Source: Burkholderiales bacterium (GTDB lineage: Bacteria; Pseudomonadota; Gammaproteobacteria; Burkholderiales; Usitatibacteraceae). Taken from it: a stretch of DNA of 9,372 nucleotides. The translations under genes were made by a program, and so were the position numbers. Shown here in pieces: positions 1 through 6,429 of the stretch. The notes below the pieces were generated by a model. The model saw nothing but the letters and a program-made list of their open reading frames with translations, made no database searches and was not told where the DNA came from. Where the stretch lies: the NCBI GenBank assembly GCA_026786225.1, contig JAJAYN010000063.1, positions 1-9,372 on the forward strand. Reading direction: 5' to 3'. Numbering within the stretch: position 1 is the first letter of the stretch; each line of letters begins with the position of its first letter.

Positions 1-186
1 AAACGCCATTCCCCAAGGGTGATAAAGCCCGGCGACGACCGAAACCTCACTATCGCTGTACTTCTCGTTTTTGAAAACGCGCTCACCCGGGCTGGGCGCG
101 AGAGTTTGCGCCAAAGCAACTGTCGCAAACAGGGTGCCGACTGCACTTAAACAAAATTGAGAAATAGTAAAAGTGATTTTCAACAC
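1..186 (-). CDS. PQQ-type sugar dehydrogenase, exported, N-terminal part only
   Basis: The window holds the first 62 codons; the gene runs off the left edge. I translate them as a signal peptide (hydrophobic stretch FCLSAVGTLFATVALAQ, likely cut after ALA at about residue 26), followed by a mature start containing VSVVAGLYHPWGMAF. That string matches the conserved opening blade (V-x-V-x-x-G-L-x-H-P-W-x-x-A-F) of the soluble aldose sugar dehydrogenases of the YliI/GDH-B family, which are periplasmic beta-propellers that oxidise sugars with PQQ. The start is either GTG at 186-184 or TTG at 183-181, since no ATG occurs before residue 60. An AGGAG Shine-Dalgarno sequence at 196-192 lies 5 nt from the GTG and 8 nt from the TTG, so the TTG is also plausible. 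The gene directly follows the 3' end of a tRNA. Family membership rests on this short segment; catalytic and PQQ-binding residues lie outside the window. Confidence 0.75.
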   Translation of the reverse strand, partial: MLKITFTISQFCLSAVGTLFATVALAQTLAPSPGERVFKNEKYSDSEVSVVAGLYHPWGMAF

Positions 187-191
187 GGAAA

Positions 192-196
192 CTCCT
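192..196 (-). promoter_or_regulatory. Shine-Dalgarno AGGAG abutting a tRNA CCA end
   Basis: Read on the minus strand, the sequence is CCGCCAGGAGTTTCCGTGTTG. The last A of the tRNA-encoded CCA is also the first A of the AGGAG ribosome binding site for the sugar dehydrogenase. There is no room for a separate promoter between the tRNA and the coding region, so the mRNA most likely comes from read-through of the tRNA transcript. Confidence 0.7.
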
Positions 197-285
197 GGCG
201 GAAGCGGTGAGATTCGAACTCACGGAAGAGTCTCCCCTTCGCTGGTTTTCAAGACCAGTGCCTTAAACCGCTCGGCCACGCTTCC
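196..285 (-). tRNA. tRNA-Ser (anticodon UGA)
   Basis: The minus strand folds into a full class II tRNA of 90 nt including CCA. The acceptor stem is GGAAGCG with CGCTTCC, the discriminator is G, and CCA is encoded at 198-196. The D arm is GCC...GGC. The anticodon arm is CTGGT/ACCAG around the loop CTTGAAA, with anticodon TGA at 251-249. A long variable arm (GAAG...CTTC) is typical of serine tRNAs, and the T arm is GTGAG-TTCGAAT-CTCAC. It reads UCA, and by wobble other UCN, serine codons. The tRNA lies divergent from the BI-1 gene and immediately upstream of, and probably co-transcribed with, the sugar dehydrogenase. Confidence 0.97.
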
Positions 286-297
286 AATGTGAGGCGC

Positions 298-303
298 ATT
301 TTA
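298..303 (-). promoter_or_regulatory. Likely -10 box of the tRNA-Ser gene
   Basis: On the minus strand TAAAAT ends 12 nt before the mature tRNA 5' end and is followed by a GC-rich stretch, GCGCC. A TAAAAT box plus a GC-rich discriminator is the usual arrangement for stringently controlled stable-RNA promoters. I do not see a good -35 hexamer at the normal distance, so the call rests on the -10, the discriminator and the position. Confidence 0.5.
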
Positions 304-341
304 CCATCGGGACTGCATTTTTGATCCCAGCGAAGCGCATC

Positions 342-368
342 TTGAAACTTTTTGCTGTAGCCTATAGT
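342..368 (+). promoter_or_regulatory. Candidate sigma-70 promoter for the BI-1 gene
   Basis: TTGAAA (342-347; five of six matches to TTGACA) and TATAGT (363-368; five of six matches to TATAAT) are separated by 15 bp, a little shorter than the preferred 17. Transcription would start near 375, giving a leader of about 30 nt that contains the AGGAGG ribosome binding site at 392-397. A promoter here also argues against translation starting at the upstream in-frame TTG at 321. Confidence 0.45.
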
Positions 369-404
369 CTTACGCTCGTCTTCATCGTTTCAGGAGGAAC
401 CACC

Positions 405-1088
405 ATGGCAATCAACGCCCCAATCATCACCTCACCCGGTACGCTCGCCCCCGCGCAGAACCGCGTCTTGCGCAATACCTACGCATTGCTTGCGCTTTCT
501 CTGGTACCAACAGTATTCGGTGCCTGGCTCGGCATAGAGCTTAAGTTTTCGTTCCTGGCCGGAAGCCCGTTTATCGCCTTTATGCTGTTTCTCGGGATTG
601 CGTTTGGCTTTTTTTACGCCATCGAAAAAACCAAGAATAGCGGGTGGGGAGTCGCGATCCTTCTTGGCTTCACGTTTTTCATGGGGCTGATGTTGTCGCG
701 TCTACTTAGCAGCGTCTTGAATCTCAACAATGGCGGCACGCTGGTTGCCACGGCGGCAGGCGGCACCGCATTGATCTTCTTTGCGATGGCGACACTTGCC
801 AGCACCATCAAGCGCGATCTTTCCGGCATGGGCAAGTTCCTGATGATGGGCGTAATGCTGCTTATCGTCGCCATGCTGGCAAATATTTTTCTGCAAATCC
901 CCGCATTAATGCTGACGATCGTGGTGTTGGCCATCGGCATCTTTTCGGCGCTGCTGCTCTATGACGTGAACCGCATCATCACCGGCGGCGAAACCAACTA
1001 CATCAGCGCAACGCTGGCGATTTACCTCGATGTCTATAATATTTTTAGCAATCTTCTGGCGCTACTTGGGTTTACCAACAGCGACTAG
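405..1088 (+). CDS. Bax inhibitor-1/YccA family inner-membrane protein
   Basis: This is a 227-residue polytopic protein of the Bax inhibitor-1 (BI-1, UPF0005/YccA) family. Start choice: ATG at 405 has a near-perfect AGGAGG (392-397) 7 nt upstream, while the frame stays open back to a TTG at 321 with no such site, so I use 405. About seven hydrophobic helices are visible, roughly at residues 24-46, 53-73, 80-100, 112-133, 142-163, 165-186 and 204-222. The family signature is at the C-terminal end: LLYDVNRIITGGETNYISA followed by TLAIYLDVYNIF. D187 and D209 occupy the places of the paired aspartates that act as pH/Ca2+ sensors in the Bacillus homologue YetJ. Family members are proposed calcium-leak channels or modulators of the membrane protease FtsH (YccA in E. 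coli); the role here is inferred from the family. The gene stands alone, divergent from tRNA-Ser, and ends in a strong terminator. Confidence 0.92.
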   Translation: MAINAPIITSPGTLAPAQNRVLRNTYALLALSLVPTVFGAWLGIELKFSFLAGSPFIAFMLFLGIAFGFFYAIEKTKNSGWGVAILLGFTFFMGLMLSRLLSSVLNLNNGGTLVATAAGGTALIFFAMATLASTIKRDLSGMGKFLMMGVMLLIVAMLANIFLQIPALMLTIVVLAIGIFSALLLYDVNRIITGGETNYISATLAIYLDVYNIFSNLLALLGFTNSD

Positions 1089-1108
1089 TTTTTGCGAGAC
1101 GTTGATTC

Positions 1109-1144
1109 AAATGAAAAAGCGACCTGCAGGTCGCTTTTTCATTT
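1109..1144. terminator. Bidirectional intrinsic terminator, 36-bp perfect palindrome
   Basis: The segment is fully self-complementary about a centre at 1126/1127. It contains AAAAAGCGACC and its exact complement GGTCGCTTTTT around CCTGCAGG, flanked by further A/T pairing on both sides. As RNA it forms a GC-rich stem with a tiny loop, preceded by an A run and followed by a U run, so it can terminate in either direction. It begins 20 nt after the BI-1 stop codon. Confidence 0.9.
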
Positions 1145-1250
1145 TATGCATTGCAAACTCCAGCATTGGCGGGGCTTTCAGGCACAAAATGTCTGTGAAG
1201 GCGCGCCAGTACTCGTGTTTCAGTCATGGGAACTTCTAATAACCCATTTA
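1145..1250. other. Noncoding gap, no feature recognised
   Basis: This stretch lies between the BI-1 terminator and the inverted repeat. Short reading frames cross it on the plus strand, but they lack a ribosome binding site and resemble nothing I know. I see no RNA gene or convincing promoter here. Confidence 0.5.
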
Positions 1251-1339
1251 CCGCTCGTCCTGAGGTATCGAAGGGCCTTGTGACATATGAATATCCAATG
1301 GCTTGGTTTGGGTGTGCTTCGATACCTCAGCACGAACGG
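1251..1339. repeat. Paired inverted repeat, dispersed REP-like element
   Basis: Two 23-bp arms (1251-1273 and 1317-1339) are inverted copies of each other with 21 of 23 positions matching; they share CTGAGGTATCGAAG. A 43-nt spacer (1274-1316) separates them. The arm type, ending in CACGAACGG, resembles a palindromic intergenic repeat that I recall as widespread in proteobacterial genomes, often written TTCGACAAGCTCAGCACGAACGG with variations. It lies between convergent genes (BI-1 and rlmD), where it may act as a transcript-end hairpin for rlmD. There is no transposase, and I see no target-site duplication. Its multicopy nature is recalled knowledge and not visible in this window. Confidence 0.7.
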
Positions 1340-1370
1340 AGGTGAATAGAAACTCCCTCATTTTCACTGC

Positions 1371-2699
1371 TCAATCCCGCTCGAACAGCGCAATCGATTC
1401 CACATGCGCGGTATGCGGGAACATATTCACCACGCCGGCCGCTTTCAACGTAAAACCTTGCGTGTGAACGAGCATGCCAGCATCGCGTGCCAGCGTGCCG
1501 GGGCTGCAGGCGACATAAACGATGCGTTTCAATTCAGGGCGCAGATCCGGGCCAAGCAATTTGCAGACTTCCAGCGCGCCGTCCCGTGGCGGATCGATCA
1601 GCATCTTGCTCACGGGCGGGATTTTCTTCATCGCCGTTTCCTGATCGGTATATAAATCCGCCGCAAAAAAGCGGGATACGTGCGACAGACCATTTCGCGC
1701 CGCGTTGTCGGTGGCGCGCTGCACCAGTGATTCACTGCCCTCGACACCGATGACATGGGCACCGAGTGCCGCAATCGGCAAACTGAAGTTGCCCAATCCG
1801 CAGAATAAATCAGCGATGTCCTCATTTGCTTGCGGCTGGAGTAAATCCATCGCGCGCTTGACCATCAACCGATTGACCGCGTGGTTCACCTGCGTGAATT
1901 CGGTCGGGCGGAAATTTAAATCAAGCCCAAATTCCGGCAATACATAAGTGAGCGCAGGCGCATCGAGCGGATACCACGGCACGGCTGTGTCAGGCCCCTT
2001 GACCTGCACCCACCACTGAATTTTGTACGCATCGGCAAAGACCCGCAGTTTCGATTCGTCGCCCGCTGTGAGTGGTTCCAGCAGCCGCAATACCAGGGCC
2101 GTGACGGCGTGTCCCACCGCGACTTCGATCTGCGGAATTCGATCACGCTTGTCGAGCGTACTCAAGACCTCCCGCAACGGATCGATCAATCGCCCGACCC
2201 CGCCGGCGAGCACTTCACACGAATGCATATCCGCGACATAGCTGGATTTCTTTTCGCGAAAGCCGACCAGTACGCCGCCTTTTTTTGCCACGTAATTCAC
2301 GGAGAGCCTGGCACGATGGCGATACGCCCATTGTGCGGCGTAAATCGGCGGCAGGATTCGCTCAGGCGTGACCTTGCCGATGCGGGCAAAATTATCTTCC
2401 AGCACCCGTTGCTTCGCTGCCACCTGCAGGGACGGATCGACGTGCTGCATCACGCAGCCGCCGCAGATTTCGTAAAAGTTGCAGCGCGGCGCAATGCGCT
2501 CAGGCGATGCGTGCAAAATCCTCAATAACTTCGCCGTTTCAAAATTCTTTTTCTTGCGCGACGGCTGGTACTCGACCAGTTCGCGCGGCAACGCGCCTTC
2601 GATAAACACGGCTTTGCCATCGACGTGCGCAACGCCCCGCCCCTCGTGGTCGAGTGATTCGACGCGTGCAATCGGCGGCGGCAGGACGGGAGAGTTCAT
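1371..2699 (-). CDS. rlmD: 23S rRNA (uracil-C5)-methyltransferase RlmD (RumA)
   Basis: This 442-residue protein methylates a uridine of 23S rRNA (U1939 in E. coli numbering) with S-adenosylmethionine. An N-terminal TRAM RNA-binding domain covers about residues 4-60. A [4Fe-4S] cluster site follows: C73, C79 and C82 in CNFYEICGGC, with C161 as the fourth ligand. The Rossmann methyltransferase domain shows FTQVN (Q270), the SAM loop DLFCGLGNFSLPIA (297-310), and DPPRDGA (D369). The catalytic cysteine C398 is in VACSPGT, and the C-terminal general base is E434 in HVES. All key RlmD residues are present and the length is normal. The ATG at 2699 has no clear Shine-Dalgarno sequence, but the next residues are the usual RlmD N-terminus. 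It is monocistronic: the operon terminator at 2802-2829 separates it from the protease gene upstream. Its paralogues TrmA and RlmC are less likely given the CGGC cluster together with the TRAM domain. Confidence 0.95.
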   Translation of the reverse strand: MNSPVLPPPIARVESLDHEGRGVAHVDGKAVFIEGALPRELVEYQPSRKKKNFETAKLLRILHASPERIAPRCNFYEICGGCVMQHVDPSLQVAAKQRVLEDNFARIGKVTPERILPPIYAAQWAYRHRARLSVNYVAKKGGVLVGFREKKSSYVADMHSCEVLAGGVGRLIDPLREVLSTLDKRDRIPQIEVAVGHAVTALVLRLLEPLTAGDESKLRVFADAYKIQWWVQVKGPDTAVPWYPLDAPALTYVLPEFGLDLNFRPTEFTQVNHAVNRLMVKRAMDLLQPQANEDIADLFCGLGNFSLPIAALGAHVIGVEGSESLVQRATDNAARNGLSHVSRFFAADLYTDQETAMKKIPPVSKMLIDPPRDGALEVCKLLGPDLRPELKRIVYVACSPGTLARDAGMLVHTQGFTLKAAGVVNMFPHTAHVESIALFERD

Positions 2700-2767
2700 G
2701 TACGAGGAACGCTAAAAATACGGAAAATCGATGAGCGGCGCACGAGCACGCTGCCGGGAGAGGGCGA

Positions 2768-2773
2768 ATTATA
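2768..2773 (-). promoter_or_regulatory. TATAAT box, likely rlmD promoter
   Basis: A perfect TATAAT occurs on the minus strand at 2773-2768, which would give a start near 2761 and a leader of about 60 nt before the rlmD ATG. The best -35 candidate, TTGTCA, is 20 bp upstream, which is too far for a standard promoter. A short dyad GGTCC-3-GGACC (2780-2792) lies between the two and could bind a regulator or help compensate, but this is speculative. Confidence 0.45.
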
Positions 2774-2801
2774 CGTTGTGGTCCCCTGGACCGTGACAAC
2801 A

Positions 2802-2829
2802 AAAAAGGGCACCGCAAGGTGCCCTTTTT
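2802..2829 (-). terminator. Intrinsic terminator of the four-gene minus-strand operon
   Basis: This is a perfect 12-bp stem, AAAAAGGGCACC with GGTGCCCTTTTT, around a 4-nt loop (2814-2817). In the minus-strand RNA it sits 19 nt after the protease stop codon and runs into a U tract. The A run on the other side would let it work in both directions. It isolates rlmD from read-through. Confidence 0.92.
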
Positions 2830-2848
2830 GTTTATCTTGAATTGCAAG

Positions 2849-5434
2849 CTACGGCTTCTGACAATCGGGTCGGAAGGTATCGAATACCTGCCGCTGTATG
2901 TTTTTGGTAACCGATGCGCCATTAACATCGTAGATCAGCTTGGCCGTATTGCCATCCGCAAATTCGAGACGCATAGTACCCACTTTCGTCAGGTTATCTT
3001 TGGTAATAGGTGTGAACGGCACGGCGTCGAAATTCGGACCAGTGGTACGGAACAAATCGCCGGCGAAATTTTGCGTATCGGCAATGCGGTCCCCTCGTGA
3101 CAGGATAAGCCACATGCCTTTTCCTGCCGCGTCATAGGTAAATAGCGTCCCAAAAATAATGTCACTCTGGTGTGTCAGGTTAATACCCCAGCCGGATTCA
3201 TTCGGGTTCCACCATAGATCCTGGTAGTTATTGTTGAAGGTGCGATTGGTGCCAGAAAATTTACACGTCGGCTGCGTGGCAAAGGTCTGCTTGGTAATAC
3301 TCTTGGTGACAGAACGGCTGCCCACGTTATACGTAAGCGTGCCGGCGTCCGGCCCGGAAAACACCAGTCGCATACTGCCTACTTCCGTACCGCCAGTAAT
3401 CGGCGTAAAGGGATTGGCGTTGAACGCCGGCCCGGTGGTCCGATACAACAACCCGGTATAGCTGCCATCCGCCTGTCGCTCACCGCGACTCAGGATCAGC
3501 CAGATACCCTGTCCCGCGTCATAAGTGAACAGCGTACCAAAAATGATATTGCCCTGATGATTGAGGTTCATCCCCCAACCGCTCTCGGCTTCCCCGGCCC
3601 ACCATAATGATGTGTAATTCGTCGAAGCAGTCGTAAATGACGCGGTGACACTGTAGCCAGCCGGGGTCAGGTCTGTCGGTACCCATGGCGCCACATTCAG
3701 GTAATACGTCCCCGGCGTGACCGGCGCGGTGATACCAAAATCGTTCGAACCCACATCAGCGTCATCGTTGGTTGCGGCAACGCTCCCTACGGAAACGGTC
3801 TCGCCGTTGACGTCCAGCAAGCCCCCAATCAAATCATAGCCACCACCTGACTTCAGGTAGAGCGTACCGGTCTGTGCCACGTTGATGCGAAACGTATCGA
3901 TGTCGCCCACATAGTTCAGGGTCGCTGTCTTTGGTACATCAAACGTCAGGGCGGTAATCGACGCGCCGGGCTGATTGACGAAGTCGTCTGCGGGAGGCGC
4001 TGTGCCATTCAATATCGATGCAATCTGTGGATAGAGATAATCGAATCGGCCATAGTTGGCGTTCTCGTTGGTGTTTGTGCAAGACAACCCGCCCGAGCCA
4101 TTGCGCAAAGTGGAGCTCGATAACACACCACGCAATTGCAGGGAGCCGCCGCTCAGCGTAAATAAGCCCGAACCTGAGGAACCCTGCTCAATGATGCCGC
4201 GAGTGAACAGGATGCCGTACATCTGTTGCTCGTAACCTTGCAGGCGAATCAAGCCTGTTGTCACCCCAGGAACGGATACCGTCCCGAAGGCCGCCTTCAT
4301 CAAATCGCCCCTCGGATGGCTAAGCGACACGATGGCTGAATTTACCGGTAGCGCGCTCGCATTCCAGCCGGCGTAAATCGAGCCTGCCGGTGGCGGACTA
4401 TTCAAGCGCAGCAAGGTGGAGTCCACGAACTGGTTGGTAAAGACCAGTTGTGCGCCACCCGTCAGGTTAATGACATCGCTGCGTACCAATCCCAGGCAGG
4501 CACTGGCCTCATAGAACCAGCGCGTCGTCAAACTTAATGCTTCGGCCTGGGTGGAGATGCAATGATTGGCGGTCAGGAAAAAATCCTGCTGGCTTGGCGA
4601 GTTGATCAGCGTGCCGGTACAGGTAAACATGCCACCGCCGCTGCTGAAACTCATGCGGGCAACGGACCGGCGGCGCTCGCCGATCGCGTTTCCATTGACC
4701 GGGTCATCGCCAATCGGACAGGCGACATCGACGGTGCAGGTACCGGCCCCGGCTGCGCTTTGTGAGGGTTCAGTCGGACCGCCATCGGAATACGGTATTT
4801 GATCGAAATGTCCAACGTCCGTGACGTTTATACGGAGTCCTTCCACGGGCTGCATCGTGAACAACTCAACAACTTGTGTTGGGCCGTCGGTGGGCGGCGT
4901 CCAGATTTCGCCATTGCGCACCACGCTGAGCGGCACCCGCTGTGCGTCTTCACCTGCGTGACCGATCACGCGCAACTCGCCCGTTGTGAGCCCCGGCGGC
5001 AACAGCAACTTTGCGCGAATACCTTTCGCGCCAGCCGAAGTGATGCGGAAATGGGTAACAAAACCGCCACTGGCGATTGGCTCCCATTTGGCGACAGTCG
5101 CCTCAACACCACTTGGAAACATCGACCCGACACGCATCGGCGCTGAGCCACGCACTGGCGGCGGCTTGATGCCGAGCAGCGCTGCCAACCCCGGCACTGG
5201 CGCAAATTTATCGCTCCGTGCTGCTATTTCCAGTTGCGACGCGCTCGGTGCGAGATCGATGCGGGTGACGGGCGCAGTGTTTGAGCGCAGCGATACCTTT
5301 TCATCCGGTACACCACTCAATTTCACACGACTGGCCATCTCCGGCGGGGAAGCCGCAGCCGCGGCATTGCCAAGACAAAATAAGCCCAGCGTGCAAACTG
5401 CTGCGGAATTCAAAAATATTGTTCGGATACGCAT
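2849..5434 (-). CDS. Secreted lysyl-endopeptidase-like serine protease with PPC-like domain and two C-terminal repeats
   Basis: I start this 861-residue protein at ATG 5434, because GAGG (5446-5443) is 8 nt upstream and a signal peptide begins there (MRIRTIFLNSAAVCTLGLF, cut near residue 26-28). ATG 5440 is too close to that site, and the open frame further up (to 5521) reads into the preceding gene. Residues about 29-228 look like a propeptide. The catalytic domain (about 229-475) tracks Achromobacter lysyl endopeptidase: H291 (TANHC), D338 (FVDSTLL) and S420 (GSSGSG) form the triad, and C233, C239, C272, C292, C313 and C452 match its six disulfide cysteines. The aspartate giving that enzyme lysine specificity appears to be alanine here (A459 in NANYGR), so the cleavage preference is unknown. 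A PPC-like beta domain (about 485-600) and two repeats (607-719, 737-852) follow. It is the last gene of the operon, with TAATG contact to the hydroxylase stop. Confidence 0.88.
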   Translation of the reverse strand: MRIRTIFLNSAAVCTLGLFCLGNAAAAASPPEMASRVKLSGVPDEKVSLRSNTAPVTRIDLAPSASQLEIAARSDKFAPVPGLAALLGIKPPPVRGSAPMRVGSMFPSGVEATVAKWEPIASGGFVTHFRITSAGAKGIRAKLLLPPGLTTGELRVIGHAGEDAQRVPLSVVRNGEIWTPPTDGPTQVVELFTMQPVEGLRINVTDVGHFDQIPYSDGGPTEPSQSAAGAGTCTVDVACPIGDDPVNGNAIGERRRSVARMSFSSGGGMFTCTGTLINSPSQQDFFLTANHCISTQAEALSLTTRWFYEASACLGLVRSDVINLTGGAQLVFTNQFVDSTLLRLNSPPPAGSIYAGWNASALPVNSAIVSLSHPRGDLMKAAFGTVSVPGVTTGLIRLQGYEQQMYGILFTRGIIEQGSSGSGLFTLSGGSLQLRGVLSSSTLRNGSGGLSCTNTNENANYGRFDYLYPQIASILNGTAPPADDFVNQPGASITALTFDVPKTATLNYVGDIDTFRINVAQTGTLYLKSGGGYDLIGGLLDVNGETVSVGSVAATNDDADVGSNDFGITAPVTPGTYYLNVAPWVPTDLTPAGYSVTASFTTASTNYTSLWWAGEAESGWGMNLNHQGNIIFGTLFTYDAGQGIWLILSRGERQADGSYTGLLYRTTGPAFNANPFTPITGGTEVGSMRLVFSGPDAGTLTYNVGSRSVTKSITKQTFATQPTCKFSGTNRTFNNNYQDLWWNPNESGWGINLTHQSDIIFGTLFTYDAAGKGMWLILSRGDRIADTQNFAGDLFRTTGPNFDAVPFTPITKDNLTKVGTMRLEFADGNTAKLIYDVNGASVTKNIQRQVFDTFRPDCQKP
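2879..3226 (-). repeat. C-terminal protein repeat, copy 2 (residues 737-852)
   Basis: This is the second copy of a domain of about 115 residues. It opens YQDLWWN...ESGWGINLTHQ and continues with DIIFGTLFTYDA, WLILSRG, FRTTGP, PFTPIT and MRLEF. It ends shortly before C858 in RPDCQKP, which mirrors C724 after copy 1. The aromatic ESGWG-NL-HQ pattern recurs, to my recollection, at the C-termini of secreted proteins of Xanthomonadales and Burkholderiales; its function is unknown to me. Confidence 0.85.
3278..3616 (-). repeat. C-terminal protein repeat, copy 1 (residues 607-719)
   Basis: This is the first copy of the same domain: YTSLWWAGEAESGWGMNLNHQ, then NIIFGTLFTYDA, WLILSRG, YRTTGP, PFTPIT and MRLVF. 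By eye more than half of the residues match copy 2, with a few indels of one to two residues. The DNA copies have diverged clearly, so the duplication is not recent and should not recombine easily. Confidence 0.85.
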
Positions 5435-5439
5435 TTTCA

Positions 5440-6429
5440 TTACCTCGTTTTCATCCGTGATTCCCTGCTGCCAAAACAAGCATGCGCCAGCCGTTGCAGG
5501 CCCAGCCATTGTTGTGCCCAAAATCCGCGACCGTATTCTTCCCCGTCAAGCTGATCGCGTATGCCTGTTGGCGGGTAGCTGTTTTCAAAATTTGCAGTAC
5601 GGAATATGACATCCCATATCGGGAACAACACCGCAAAATTTACGCCACGTGCTTTGCCTTCGTGCCCAACACCGATGCCATGATGGTTGCGATGAAACCT
5701 GGGACTCACCAGCAGGTATTCACCGATACGCCCGAACGATAGCTTCAGATTCGCGTGGGACAGGCTTTCAACGACGCGTGTCGCGATGACGATAGTAACA
5801 AACTGGGCAGGCGCCACACCAATGAGCAATGCCACCAGCGCGAATACGCCGTCCACCGCGAAATCATCGAGCAGATGATTGCGGTCGTCGGACCAAAAGC
5901 TCATTTGTCGTTGCGAGTGATGCAGGCTGTGTAAAGCCCACCAGGGATTCAGTTGATGCTGCGCCCGGTGTAGCCAATAAGCGACAAAATCCAGAAAAAT
6001 GACGTAAAAGAGAAACGATAGCCACGGGGAACTATTGAGAAACGGTAGCGCATCTTCAAGTTTCCAGGGGATGATGTCGTTCATGCGCATCGCACCATCG
6101 AGCGTGTCGACCAGCGGAACCAGCAACAAAAACATCAGCAATGGCACGAATCCCAGTCGATGCAAAAGGGTGTAAATCACGTCGACCCGCTTTGCGCGCT
6201 CGTCCGTTTGGGCTTCCAACGGAACCCATTTTTCGATCGCGCCCAGCACCATCGCCAGCACAGTGACCTCTACAGCGCCGATGAGGAAAAACTCGGTGCC
6301 GTCGAACGCCTGCTCAGCATAGCCCCCCAGCCCCAGCGCATGCACGACTGGCAACACCCCGGTTTCAAACACGTGACCATGCAGAGCGGCAAATTGCTCA
6401 ATGATGAAATTGATCAATGTGTCAAACAT
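5440..6429 (-). CDS. Fatty acid hydroxylase/sterol desaturase family membrane enzyme
   Basis: This 329-residue integral membrane protein belongs to the non-heme di-iron fatty acid hydroxylase/sterol desaturase superfamily. The histidine clusters that bind the two irons are intact: H154-x3-H158 (HRAQH), H167-x2-H170-H171 (HSLHH) and H246-x2-H249-H250 (HRNHH). Hydrophobic helices lie at about 46-66, 92-110, 135-153 and 193-220, so the active site faces the cytoplasm as in other members. These enzymes use O2 and an electron donor to hydroxylate or desaturate lipid chains; the substrate here cannot be read from the sequence. The ATG at 6429 directly follows the deacetylase stop (TAGATG), with only a weak GGA upstream, which suggests translational coupling. 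Its stop codon TAA shares its last base with an ATG of the protease frame. Bacterial relatives act on hydroxy-fatty acids, ornithine lipids, carotenoids or sterol-like lipids. Confidence 0.88.
   Translation of the reverse strand: MFDTLINFIIEQFAALHGHVFETGVLPVVHALGLGGYAEQAFDGTEFFLIGAVEVTVLAMVLGAIEKWVPLEAQTDERAKRVDVIYTLLHRLGFVPLLMFLLLVPLVDTLDGAMRMNDIIPWKLEDALPFLNSSPWLSFLFYVIFLDFVAYWLHRAQHQLNPWWALHSLHHSQRQMSFWSDDRNHLLDDFAVDGVFALVALLIGVAPAQFVTIVIATRVVESLSHANLKLSFGRIGEYLLVSPRFHRNHHGIGVGHEGKARGVNFAVLFPIWDVIFRTANFENSYPPTGIRDQLDGEEYGRGFWAQQWLGLQRLAHACFGSRESRMKTR

Noticed and set aside
321..404. Upstream extension of the BI-1 gene from TTG at 321
   Set aside because: No ribosome binding site there; the candidate promoter at 342-368 lies inside it, and AGGAGG is placed perfectly for ATG 405.
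1251..1339. Inverted repeat as the ends of an insertion sequence
   Set aside because: Only 43 nt lie between the arms, with no coding capacity and no visible target duplication; a dispersed REP-like element fits better.
2539..2928. Minus-strand 129-codon frame over the rlmD start and operon terminator
   Set aside because: It reads through the terminator hairpin and overlaps the RlmD TRAM domain in another frame, with no family resemblance.
4986..5609. Plus-strand open frame of 207 codons
   Set aside because: Antisense to the protease propeptide and the hydroxylase C-terminus, low-complexity product, no ribosome binding site; a shadow frame.
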